Shown here: piece by piece, positions 36,891 to 47,456 of the stretch
How the letters are laid out: each line of letters opens with the position of its first letter
Numbering within the stretch: position 1 is the stretch's first letter
Assembly: GCA_963580455.1 (NCBI GenBank)
Contig: OY756960.1
Coordinates: 2,480,001-2,544,000, forward strand
DNA from: Euonymus europaeus
Taxonomy: Eukaryota; Streptophyta; Magnoliopsida; Celastrales; Celastraceae
Reading direction: 5' to 3'
Length of the DNA: 64,000 nt
Notes under the pieces: generated by a model
The model's input: only the letters and a program-made list of their open reading frames with translations
Database searches by the model: none
What the model was told of the DNA's origin: nothing
Translations under genes and position numbers: made by a program

Positions 36891-37581
36891 ATGTTTTTGT
36901 TTTAAGGATGTTAAGGATGCAACTCATGCAAATGCTGAGTTGGTTTCTTTTTCGCTAGTTTGTGTTGAAGTAATTGTAGAAGCATATAACTATTTTGACT
37001 GATAGTCTAGAAGTGAATCTCTCTAGTATCAAATTGTATGGACTTGGGAGGTGGTGAGTTTGATTTCCACTGGAAAGAATATCCCTGTGATTACGCATTG
37101 AATTTTGACCCAACTTTACTTTGTTGTCGTGTGGAAAACTTTTATCCGCACAAGTCTAACGGCCTGAGTATAATCTCATGTCAGTTGTCCAAAGAGTGGA
37201 CATAGTAGGAAATGATGAATAGATAGAAAAAAGGGAAGTTTATTTTATTTTATTTATTTTATCTCTATCTTATAATTATTCAGCCAGGTGAGTTTTGACT
37301 TATGATTTGAGCCTTCTTTCTTATTTTATGGCAAAATTATAGGTAGGTCTACTTTATGAGACTTATTAGAGACAAATTCACTCATTTAAGCTCATTTGCA
37401 ATCAAGTCTAGTTATTAGGTTTTTTATAATTAATTTGATTTTTATTTTATGGATTCTTGGTAAAATTGGAGACTTGTAAGAAAAATACATATTAAATGAA
37501 GAAAATTTAATTTAGAAAAATATATTAGTTTTTTATTTTAATTAATTATTTTACTGCCTAATCAATATGTTGAGCATACAC
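36891..37581. other. AT-rich spacer
   Basis: AT-rich DNA between the GRAS pseudogene and the minisatellite; no gene signals. Confidence 0.6.
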
Positions 37582-37873
37582 GCAAATCCGTTCTTCTTAG
37601 GGTTTAACACTTATTGTTTAGATTATAATATGAAAATCCGATATACGAGCCCATTAGGGTTTAGCGAATCCGTTTCCCTTAGGGTTTAACACTTGTTGTT
37701 TAGGTTAAAAATGAAAATACGATACACAAGCCCGTTAGGGTTTAGCGAATTCGCCCCCTTAGGGTTTAATACTTGTTGTTTAGGTTACAACATGAAAAAA
37801 CGATACACGAGCCCGTTAGGATTTAGCGACTCTGTTACTCTTTTGGTTTAATACTCACTATTTAGGTTAACAT
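37582..37873. repeat. 81-bp minisatellite with telomere-like motifs, about 3.6 copies
   Basis: Units start at 37582, 37664, 37745 and 37826 with GC(A/G)AATCCG-like text. Each unit carries two telomere-like blocks, one like CTTAGGGTTTAA and one like GTTAGGGTTTAGCG, separated by CTTGTTGTTTAGGTTA and GATACACGAGCCC. The period is 81-82 bases and the last copy is the most diverged. Confidence 0.85.
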
Positions 37874-38280
37874 AGTAAAAAAAATTACATAACATATATA
37901 CTAATTAAATTATTTTTGAAAAATAATGTAATTAAAAAAGTAAGTTAAAAAATATTGATGATGAGTCTTGTTAGAGACAGTTTTACGTATTAAGTTCGAA
38001 TATGCAATTTTTTTTAAAATTTACAATGTATTTTAAGAGATAAAACATTTTGAAAATTTATTTATAAAAAAATATAAAAATTAAAATGAATTAGACTCCT
38101 TTCCAAATAAATTTTATAGGTGAACTTAAATTTTAATAAGTCTACGAAAATAGACCTACTTGAAATTGTCCCTTATTTTATTTTGTTGTGTGGTTGTCAT
38201 GGCCCACTAGACCGGCCGAGAATTTACATAGTATTGAGAACTTGGTCTCCTCCTGTTTTATTTTCTTCAAAGCAACAGAC
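37874..38280. promoter_or_regulatory. Upstream region of the GRAS gene
   Basis: AT-rich spacer followed by the presumed promoter and leader. No specific element was placed. Confidence 0.35.
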
Positions 38281-40504
38281 ATGGACCTGAGAATGGACCT
38301 GTCTGCTCTTGCTCTCCAACACATTGTAAGGTACGAAACCTCGAATCTTCTTTTTTGTCTGTTTCAATGATTACTTGCCCTAGTAGTTTTCGTATGTGAA
38401 CTATGAAGTGGGTTTCTCAATGGATTGCTTGGGTGTTTCCTACGTTTCTTGGTACTCTTCGCTTATTTGTTTTTATTCAATAGTCAAGATTATATTATCT
38501 GAATGGCATTCTTTTAGAATGAGATTATTATGCTATAATGCAGGCTGCATAGTGAATTCTTGTTGTCAAGTGTCAACATCATTGTTGCTCTGCTTGATTA
38601 TTTTAATTTTTTTAGAGACTTTGAATTCAATGTCAGATATGGGAAGTTAATTTTTGTCCTGATACGGATCGTGGAACAAGATAGCCGAAAGTTCTGTTGT
38701 ATATTTAGGACTTGAATTTGTTCTACTCATTGAAAAAGCAGTAATATATGTGGACAAATCGCTAACAACAATAGGAAAGTAAAGGAGATTTCTGGTTAAT
38801 TTTGATATGCAGTCTACGGAAAGAAGAAAAGTATGGAAACGAGATCAAGGTTCAAAGGTTAAAGCCCCGGGAGAGTCTGGGTGTATTGATTTTCTTAGTT
38901 CTGATCGTGGTTTTTATCAAGATGATTCATTGGAGAACAGATACATTTCCTTTAGTAATCCTCCACGAGAACATCAATTTCAATCATTTTCAGGCCATGA
39001 CTGTCTTGATAATCGAAGGATCAATGGCCCTTCTTATCCGACAGAAGGACGTCTGGAGGAGAACGCAAAGCTTGGTGAGATCCAAACTGGTGTTCAAGAT
39101 GTAGTGGAGCACAAGAAGGAAAAAGGGTACCCACTTTCTCTAGCATCAATTGAGCTTCTTAAAAGTCATGGTAGTGGGTTCAGACGATTGAATGGAGAGA
39201 GAATACATGACCCAAGACTAGAATCAATATCCGTGAAGGAGCCAACTAGTAGACTGTCAACTGAAGCTATCATGCGGATTTCTGGACAAAGGTTCATTCA
39301 GTCTTCTTCCCAAAAAGTTAATGTCATGCCCATGCTTGGCAATCCTTTCGATCTTTCTTTCTCTGGACTTTCCAGTGAGGAAGTAGAAGATATAGAGCTT
39401 GTTGATACCTTTCTAGCCTCTGCTGAGAAAGTCAGCAATAAAGAATTTGAATGTGCTAGCAGATTGCTCAGGCAATGTGAATACTTTTCTTCCAAAACTG
39501 GAAATCCTGTTCAAAGAGTAGTTTATCATTTTTCTGAAGCTCTTCGTGTGAAGATTGATCGAGGGTCAAAGGGCTCAGGGGAAAAGGTTTCAACAAAAGA
39601 CATTTTTGAAGTGGTTATGCGCCCTAGCTCTGTCGGCGTAGCTTACCGCCAACAAGTTCCATTCTCTCAGGTTGAACAATTTGTTGGAATCCAAGCAATT
39701 GTAGAAAATGTGGCCGAGGCAAAGAAAGTCCACATAATTGATCTCGGCCTCAAGTATGGAGTTCAATGGACAGTTTTGATGCAAGCACTTGCAACTCGAC
39801 ACGAATGCCCACTTGAGCTTCTCAAGATAACTGCTGTGGGAACGACTTCAAAGGAAATTGAGGACACAGGTACATGGTTAATGGCTTTTGCCCAAAACAT
39901 GAACTTACCTTTCTCTTTTTCGGCTGTTACTATATCAGATGTGATTGACCTAAAAAAAGGCCAGCTTAAGCTTGATGATGAGGAAGTAACTGCTGTCTAC
40001 TCTGAATTTTTCTTGTGGACCATGATTGGACAACCGGATCTCCTGGATTCTTTCATAGGAGTTATCAGAAAGATCAAACCTTGTATAATGGTGGTCATTG
40101 AAGTTGAGTCAAATATCAATTCACCAGATTTTGTGAGTCGTTTTATAGAGGATCTTTTTTATGCCTCTGCTTATTTTGATTGTTTTGAGGCTTGCATGGA
40201 AAGGGATGCTAGAAACAGATTGATTCTGGAGTCAATCTTGGGTCAAGGAATGAAAAATGTTGTTGTGGCTGAGGGAGATGAACGGAGAGTCCGACATGTG
40301 AAGATTGATGTTTGGAGGGCTTTCTTCTCCCGTTTTGGGATGGAGGAGACAGATCTTAGTATGTCTTCCTTATTCCAAGCAGATCAGATGGTCAAGACTT
40401 TTGGCCGCGAGAAATCTTGCACACTTGATACAGATGGAAAATGCCTAATTATTGGGTGGAAGGGAACACCTCTTCATTCGCTTTCAGTTTGGAAGTTCTA
40501 TTGA
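38281..40504 (+). CDS. GRAS-family transcription regulator
   Basis: A first short exon (38281-38325, ending before GTAAGG) joins 38813-40504 in phase for 578 residues; if the intron is wrong, an in-frame ATG at 38807 gives 565. The N-terminal 200 residues are variable and polar. The GRAS domain (about 205-578) contains VDTFLASAEKV (leucine-rich region I), VHIIDLGLKYGVQW (VHIID motif), LLKITAVG, the region-II block through AVYSEFFLW, VRHVKIDVWRAFFSRFGMEE and the C-terminal SAW motif WKGTPLHSLSVWKF. No DELLA motif is visible, so a true DELLA repressor is unlikely despite database-style names for this group. GRAS proteins act in the nucleus as transcriptional regulators. Codons are intact throughout. 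Confidence 0.9.
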
Positions 40505-42929
40505 CAGACAAGTTGAAATACAGTGTTGCATACATCATCGAGTTTAGGCTCTATACTGGATTTTCTTCTATTTATTGCCAACAAGTTTTTTGTTAATAAA
40601 TCTGGAACTTGGGATACATGAGCTGTATAGTTTCTTTTAATGGGTTGATCAGAAGAAATTGCATTGCACACTATAAACATCGTCATTTTCTAGTTTTTGT
40701 TGCATCACACTGTTTTTCATGTGCTTTTTTTAAATTGCAAAATGGTGAGTTTCCGCCCAAATCATTTTTATTTTGTTTGTACGAACCTGTAGAAGCAACC
40801 TTTTGTCGTTTCAACTTCTGCCTTCATATTTCTGTGAAAAAAAAGCATTTGATGGAAATATGTAATGGCAGCATATGATTCTATGTTGTCTTCTTTTTAA
40901 GAATGCAAGTGCTATATTGACCTGTTGTTTGAGTTTTTTTAGTAAATTTTGAAAACATACTATTTCAATTGCATCATCTTGTCTTATGTTTCAACTATGT
41001 GTAGAAAATCTAATAATCAAGATGAGTTGGAGCTAATTTTGGCTGTTGTTGAGGTTGCGAGTTGTCACGACTCCATCGCTTCAGGATTTTAGCTCTTAGA
41101 CTGTAAAATGCGATACGTGACTTCTGTTAATATTTCACAAATGTATTTTGACAATTCAATTACTTAGCAGGATTCTTCTAGTACTTTCACCTTCACCATT
41201 TCGGTTTCCTATACCCTTGACTTGTTTTATCTTTAGTGAAGTTTTAAGTAGTTGATTATATATTTTTTAGTGTAATAGCATATACAAACTATATATTGCT
41301 TGCAAAAATCAATGTCCAATTTTTTTCCGATCTTGTACTTTATTGTTCTGCTAAATTTTTTTCCTTGATTTTGATTGATTATAGGTTATAGGATTTTCAG
41401 GTCATAAGGAGAGTAAAAATTCAATTACGAGCACAAGTCTAGAGGATCCATTAATTAGCTCTGCTCTAATATGGTATGTGTCCTAAGTTTGTATGAATCA
41501 GTTTAACATGTTTTATTTCAACATTGCACTCATTTAAAATCGCAATTTGAAAGATCTTTTGATCTGAAAATCAACGGGAAGTCGGGAACCCACTACGTGT
41601 ATTCGTTTCCGCCTTTCATTTCTGTTTAGGATCATCCTCCTATTGAATCCATATCCTCTTTTACCACTTCAAGCGATGTCTTTTTAGATCTTGCTCTTTG
41701 CCTCCTACTCTCTCCTATACAAATTCTCTTGATAAACTCACCGCCGAACGACTATCTCTACGTTGAACATCCCCATACCATAGCTGTTATTGTATTTGTT
41801 AATATATCCTTGCCTGCAGACTGGAGAATTAAAGACATTATTTATAAGAAAGATTTGGACTTTGGGGAACTGTAATCAATGAAAAACCTATTACATTTTC
41901 CTGTTCGATTATTGTGTCGCCGATGTGCTTTTATTAAATTCTAGGAAAGCGAATTGCACTCAATATGATCCTTACAAGTTTCCATCGCTGTAATTTAGGT
42001 ATCGAGACCCTGTATAAACTAATAGTGGACGTCCAACGTCTACTGTACTACTTATGTAAAATGACTGATATTGGGGTAGTGATTTCAGAATCCTTTAAGG
42101 TTTTCTTTGTTTTAAGGATGCCAATGCCAAACACATTCTGTTTCACAAGTTTTTCTGTCACACTCCATCAAGTGGATGTCCAACATACAACCATCCCTTC
42201 TTCTCCTTTTGCACTTAGTGTTCAATTTACAGTCATCAACTTATTGTAACTAGAATTTAATCCCCTTTATTTGTTATGCAAGTAATTGTTTACAACTAAC
42301 CGAGCATATTTCAACTATAATCAAGTTGAACTGTTAAAGTAGGTCATTGGTTGTGGTTGAGGTTTGTCGGTTATTTCCAAAAGCATCTCAAGAAAAGATT
42401 GGGGGGAAAAAAGGCCTCGATAATCTTGTCTTATCTCTCGATCTCCATTGACGTGCAAGCTAAAATATTGAAGTACAACTACTCATTGTATTAGACTCTT
42501 CTGTTGCTGTCATATTATAATGTGAGATCAATTGCTATATCTTAATTTTATTTTAGGTCATGGTGAAAGAAGGGCTTATTCAGTGCAGGATATTGAGGGT
42601 CCATAAATTTGCTCTTTTATTAATTATGACAATGAGGAGATAGCGAATACCTACACTACTTGATCAGAACTTTCTCAAGAATACTATATAAGCCGGATGC
42701 TGTTACGGTACTTTTTTTCCTGCTGATGCCCTAGGTTTTTGTGGATCCGAAGAACTTGTCTTTGTTTCAGGTTTTTTGAATCCCATTCCACCTAGATTTA
42801 GTTTGTTCATGTGCCATTGACGTACTATCTCAAAATACTGCTTATGTTCTTAATTCTTATTGAAAAACTTGATTGGAATCATCAAGTGAGTACATGACTG
42901 GACATGAACTTTGTAAGAGAGATGAGGAT
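40505..42929. other. Intergenic DNA between the GRAS gene and nicotianamine synthase
   Basis: It contains the GRAS 3' untranslated region and AT-rich DNA. Open frames at 40609-40878 and 41965-42249 lack recognisable motifs. No further gene is supported. Confidence 0.55.
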
Positions 42930-43883
42930 TTAGGACAGCTTCTCTTCAATAGTCAATTCCTCGGCTCTGTTGCTATTGTTTAATATATTGAAGTCATGCA
43001 TATCAGAGCATTTACTAGGCAATATCGTAGAGCCACTCCCTTGATTCAGTGAATGCATAGGCCTTAGTGCTTTCCTTGTCATGATCATTGAATTAATGAC
43101 TTCATTTGTTGGATGATAGATTGAAAGAACTTCAAAGCCAGCAAGTTCACTAGGATCAATAACCGGGTATAGGAATGCTTGAGCATTGTGTGCGTTTCGT
43201 AGCAGAATAGAAGCTCCAGGAGCCATGTGTTCAACCAAGTGTGTAATTACTTGAGCCTTGTCTTTCTTGTTCATTCCAACTAGAGCAGCCAAGAAGAAAA
43301 CTTCATATTGTCTTAACTCACTTGATACATTCATGATATTGTCTGTGTGGAAAAACATTCTCTTCGACAAGTCAGGATCTGATGAAACCAATTCAAGGGC
43401 TTTGGAATTCGCTGACGAATCAATATCGTAGTTATGAAAGCAAGTAGTTTTCAGGTGATCTCTGGCAAGAATGATTGAGGTAAGAGGGAGAGGGCCGGAA
43501 CCCACGAAGGCAAACCGGTTAGGAACCCGATTGCAACTTTTGCTCATCAGTGAAAATTCAAGTTGGGTGAGTTTGAGGTAATTGGAATAGTAAGGGAAGA
43601 GAGTGATGTTCTTGATGGGGTTCTGGTGAGCTACTATGAGGGCAGAGAAATGACTCTCTAGGTGTCCCTCAGCTTCCCCACAAAGTCTTATTAGTTCACA
43701 CCTTATTCCCTGAACCCACTCACTTAACTTTGTAATGTCAATGTCACATTGGGAAATTCAAGTTTGTACAAGTTGGGTGAAAAGGCTGTTGACATGAATT
43801 GAGGGTTTGAGATTGTCTAAGCTAGAAAGTTTGTGATAGATTTCATAGATTTTGTCCACAAGCAGTTCCTCTTGGCAACCCAT
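42930..43883 (-). CDS. NAS: Nicotianamine synthase with an in-frame stop at codon 42
   Basis: The frame from ATG 43883-43881 to the stop at 42930 spans 318 codons including the terminal stop, the normal size for this intronless family. A TGA at 43760-43758 interrupts it at codon 42; the frame is otherwise unbroken. NAS joins three S-adenosylmethionine molecules into nicotianamine, the chelator that moves iron, zinc and copper within plants. Conserved blocks are RLCGEAEGHLESHF, FPYYSNYLKL, FAFVGSGPLPLTSIILA, HNYDIDSSAN, DPDLSKRMFFHT, FFLAALVGM, HMAPGASILLR and FEVLSIYHPTNEVINS. The active-site Glu and Tyr regions are present. In relatives the interrupted position is Cys. Translation could restart at Met113 (43547), but that would lose the N-terminal substrate-binding part. 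It may be a new pseudogene, a null allele or a base-call error. Confidence 0.9.
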
Positions 43884-44962
43884 GAAGATAGTAAGAATGA
43901 GACTTTTGATAAGAAAAAAAACAGAGTAATCGCTCTAAAACTTAGAGCAGAAGTGGTAGAATGAAGCAATGGTCTTAGTCAGTAGCCACTAGAGCCATGA
44001 GCCCATGACCACTCAGACAACAGGTTTTGCATTTGGTGCATTCATGTCTGGCAATTTTTTTCTTCCATCCATTAGACCATTCTTCTCTTGCTGATATAAG
44101 AATGATTAGTAAATGCTCATTTAGCCGCAAAGTGATGCGAGTCTGCCATGCTTTTGCACCACAGACAAGAACAAAGGGACACTGCCGGACTGCCTTGTGA
44201 AAAGCTTTATGAGGTTACTATGTCGACATCTCATGTCGCCACACAAGTTATCCGTCTTAATTTAAAAAAACAATTGTAGTGCGGTGTTGTCTTTTATTAT
44301 ACTAAATCCCATTTGGTGCAATGAATTGGGAGGGGGTTTCGCCTCCAATTTTTTTAGCTCCAATTCTTCCAAAACATTACTTCCGATCGACGAAACATGT
44401 TAGGACTAGCTGTGTTGTGATTAGTGATTAGATGTTGAAGTTTCATCGTTGGTCTGTGAAGGAGAGATGATTTAGCGTAACAATGTAATTAACACGTATT
44501 AGTTTACATTGTTTCAATTTATAATTACATTATTTTACATTTTTATTGCATTAGTCATGATGAACATTATAATTAAATAGTCATCTAAGATATTTTCTTT
44601 TTATTTGTCAAGTACATTGTGTTTCGAATGATTTGCACAATTTGTTTCAAAGATTACAAAAATTATAGCTAAAAATGTCCAAAACAAGTGAGAAAACATT
44701 GAATAAAGCAATATTTTTATTGTCATGTTGTAATTACACAGTTTTTGTGTTGAATTGCATGTCATCAGTGATTAATTACATTATTTATTATTTTAATTAT
44801 ATTGTTTTGTCTTCTCATTTGCTCCGATTATCAATGACAAGTCCCTTCAATGTTTTTTTATGAGAGAGATGTGGTTTAAATGAGAGAGAATGAGATATGA
44901 GAGAAGCTAGAAAGTGAGAGTATCTAGGAGAGAGAAGTGAAAAATGTAGAACGAAAATGATA
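43884..44962. other. Intergenic DNA upstream of nicotianamine synthase
   Basis: It holds the promoter side of the minus-strand NAS gene and AT-rich DNA. No further gene is seen. Confidence 0.55.
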
Positions 44963-45132
44963 TATATCTCATGACTTTGTATCCCATGGGATCCCATAGG
45001 TTATTCAATTGTAATAACAGATTTTATTACAATATAATAGCGCATTCCATTGTAATAGAATATGTTATTCAATTATAACAGTACAATGAAATAACGTATG
45101 GAATCCCATGAGATACAAACTCATGAGATATA
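44963..45132. mobile_element. Hairpin-forming MITE-like element, 170 bp
   Basis: Arms 44963-44998 and 45097-45132 are 36-base inverted repeats matching at 33 positions (left arm begins TATATCTCATGACTTTGTAT). The loop also contains TTATTCAATT-type words in near-inverted order. No clear target duplication is seen, so the family is undecided. It lies about 110 bases from the promoter motifs of the TENA_E gene. Confidence 0.6.
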
Positions 45133-45242
45133 AAACGCCACTTAGAATATCTAAAAGGGAGAAACGGGAAATGGAGAAAAAATGTTAAATGCATTTTCAT
45201 TTTGCCTTTTCATTTATAATTTTAAATCTATGTGACAGGTAA

Positions 45243-45390
45243 CCCAGGCCCAATATTTGAAATGGCTACTTGGCCCATTGCTGACAGTGACGTGACTCGG
45301 CCAGGCCCATAATTGAGCTAGCAAATTGGATACCGCTACTTGGCCCATCTGTAAAGGAAAATATTGGACTCAGCCCAGGCCCATAATTTT
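45243..45390 (+). promoter_or_regulatory. TENA_E promoter: repeated site II modules
   Basis: CCAGGCCCA occurs at 45244-45252, 45301-45309 and 45375-45383, and GCTACTTGGCCCAT at 45265-45278 and 45335-45348. The arrangement is a degenerate tandem repeat of a module of about 60-75 bases with two GGCCCA motifs per unit. GGCCCA is the site II element recognised by TCP factors. Confidence 0.55.
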
Positions 45391-45549
45391 ACACGCAAAT
45401 CGTTTCCAGATCAACTGGCTGGAAGCATTTCAGACTTCAGAGTTCTTGACAAAACAGAAGCGGCAAGACCGCAAGAGAGACTGACAAAATACAAAGAGCG
45501 GCAAGTGATCAGAATTCAGAAGGCAGTGGGAAAAGAGGCAAAGAGCGGT

Positions 45550-47456
45550 ATGATTGAGACGTGGCTGAAGAAGCACCGTCTGATTTTCACCGGAGCAACC
45601 AGACACCCTTTCATCCTCACCATCCGGGATGGCACCGTTGATCCCTCCCACTTCAAAACATGGCTGGTACCCCTTAATTTTTATCTTCTCTGTGGATAAT
45701 ATAGATCTCTTCATCTAATTTTAAGAACCCACTATTAATCTTTTTGACTGTCGTCGATGATTTTTTTGTCTTTTATTTCTTCCTATTATCCTGTTATCGT
45801 TTCATATAAGTGGTTGTTTCTTATGGATTATTGTTTATAAATTAATTGCATCTAAAAACTAGTTCGAGATTGTGTAAGTTCATGTTCTTTAGTTGTGCTT
45901 CTGAATAATATCTGGTAATTGTTCCATCTTATCTTCCTTTTTTTGTTTGGATATATATTATAAATTACTACAGTTTCTTGAGTAGAAAAATGTGATAAAT
46001 GAATTGGTCATGTTAATTTCTGGAAGAAAAAAATTAATTCTCCAGTGAATATATCATTTATGTATATAAGAGTTTCTTGTGTTTAATCCTAATATTTATC
46101 TAAAGAGAGTCCATTAAGTTTAGAATTCTTAGTGAAATTTAATTCTCAAGTAATTAAATTCTAAGCCTAAGCCCAAATGCTGAAATTCTTCCACATTCAA
46201 AGGGAATGTAAAGTTTCTGGATTGGGATTGATGTTTTGAAAACTGTTTATTCAAATTAGAGGTCGGTTCAGTTGGAACTTGGAATGAATTCTAAGCCTAA
46301 ACACCCAGATGCTGAAAGTGTTCCACACTCAAAGGGGATGTAAGTTTCTGGATAGGGATTGATGTTTTGAGAACTATTTATTCAAATTAGAGGTTGGTTC
46401 AGTTGGGACTTCAAATGAATTCTAAGCCTGAACCCATATGCTGAAATTCTTCCACACTCAAAGGGGATGTAAGTTTCTGGATTGGGATGTTTTAAGAACT
46501 GTTTATTCAACTTAGAGGTCGGTTCGGTTGAACTTGGAACTTCATAGATGACTATGCACATTAATTTGATGATTTTGGAGGCAATACTAAATACTTATCA
46601 TCTCACTTACTCTTGGAAATGCAGAGACAGGATTACCTTTTTGTGAGAGCATTTGTCCCTTTTGCAGCAAGTGTGTTAATTAAAGCGTACAAGGAATCCG
46701 ATAATTATAGTGACATAGATGTCGTATTGAGTGGCATGGCTGCTCTTAGTGACGAGATTGCTTGGTTTAAGCGGGAAGCCTCCAAGTGGGGTGTTTCATT
46801 CTCTGACATTCACCCTCAGAAGGCAAACCAAGATTACTGCAGGTAATTCATATATGTTACTAAGTGGGCATACTTGTGTCTATGGCTATTTCGACTTGTT
46901 TATATCAGCAGACAGAACTCAGTTTGATCTGTTAAATCAATGTGAATTGAATTTTCCTGTTTTATTGTCTATTCCATTGATGTTTATGATCTGAGTATCT
47001 TGAGCACACTGTGTGAAGCTAATTTTTTTAGATACATTTAGACAAAAAGACGTGAGCAGTAAAAAACATTGTTCTCTTTTGTAAATCCTAAACATCTATG
47101 ACTGGAATTTAATGCTGGTCTACATTATATATAGGTTTTTGGAAAGTTTAATGCGTCCGGAAGTTGATTATACTGTGGCAATCACAGCCTTTTGGGCCAT
47201 TGAAGCTGTTTATCAAGAGAGTTTTGCGCATTGCCTCGAAGAAGGCCACAAAACCCCACCAGAACTGCAAGAAACCTGTCAAAGGTGGGGGAATGAAGAA
47301 TTTGGCCAATATTGCCATTCTCTTCAGGCAATCGCTAATCACCGCCTTAAAAAAGCTTCAGACGACATCCTAAAAGAATCTGAAGTGGTTTTCCTGCAAA
47401 TTCTTGAACATGAAGTTGAATTCTGGAACATGAGCAGCCAGGTTGAAGACCAATGA
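45550..47456 (+). CDS. TENA_E: TENA_E-type thiamin salvage hydrolase
   Basis: Exons 45550-45666, 46625-46842 and 47135-47456 give 218 residues. The frame is open upstream to 45364, but [10 protein letters not shown] at 45550 matches the family start best. Motifs of the all-helical TenA/THI-4 fold are [76 protein letters not shown] and [11 protein letters not shown]. The plant E-type enzyme acts on (formyl)amino-HMP in thiamin salvage and uses an active-site Glu in place of the Cys of bacterial TenA; the C-terminal HEVEFW fits. Length agrees with Arabidopsis At3g16990 (about 221, from memory). Intron 1 carries a triplicated segment of about 130 bp. Confidence 0.93.
46157..46540. repeat. Triplicated segment of about 130 bp in TENA_E intron 1
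   Basis: Copies at 46157-46286, 46287-46417 and 46418-46540 each begin AATTCTAAGCCT and share TTCCACACTCAAAGGG(G/A)ATG, AAGTTTCTGGAT and TTAGAGGT(C/T)GGTTC. Divergence is modest and the third copy lacks a few bases. Confidence 0.9.

Noticed and set aside
38281..40504. Calling the GRAS gene a DELLA protein
   Set aside because: No DELLA or TVHYNP-like motif is visible in the N-terminal region; only the GRAS domain supports the assignment.
45364..45549. N-terminal extension of the TENA_E frame
   Set aside because: The frame is open, but the extension has no similarity to the family, whose members begin near the Met at 45550; it overlaps promoter-like repeats.
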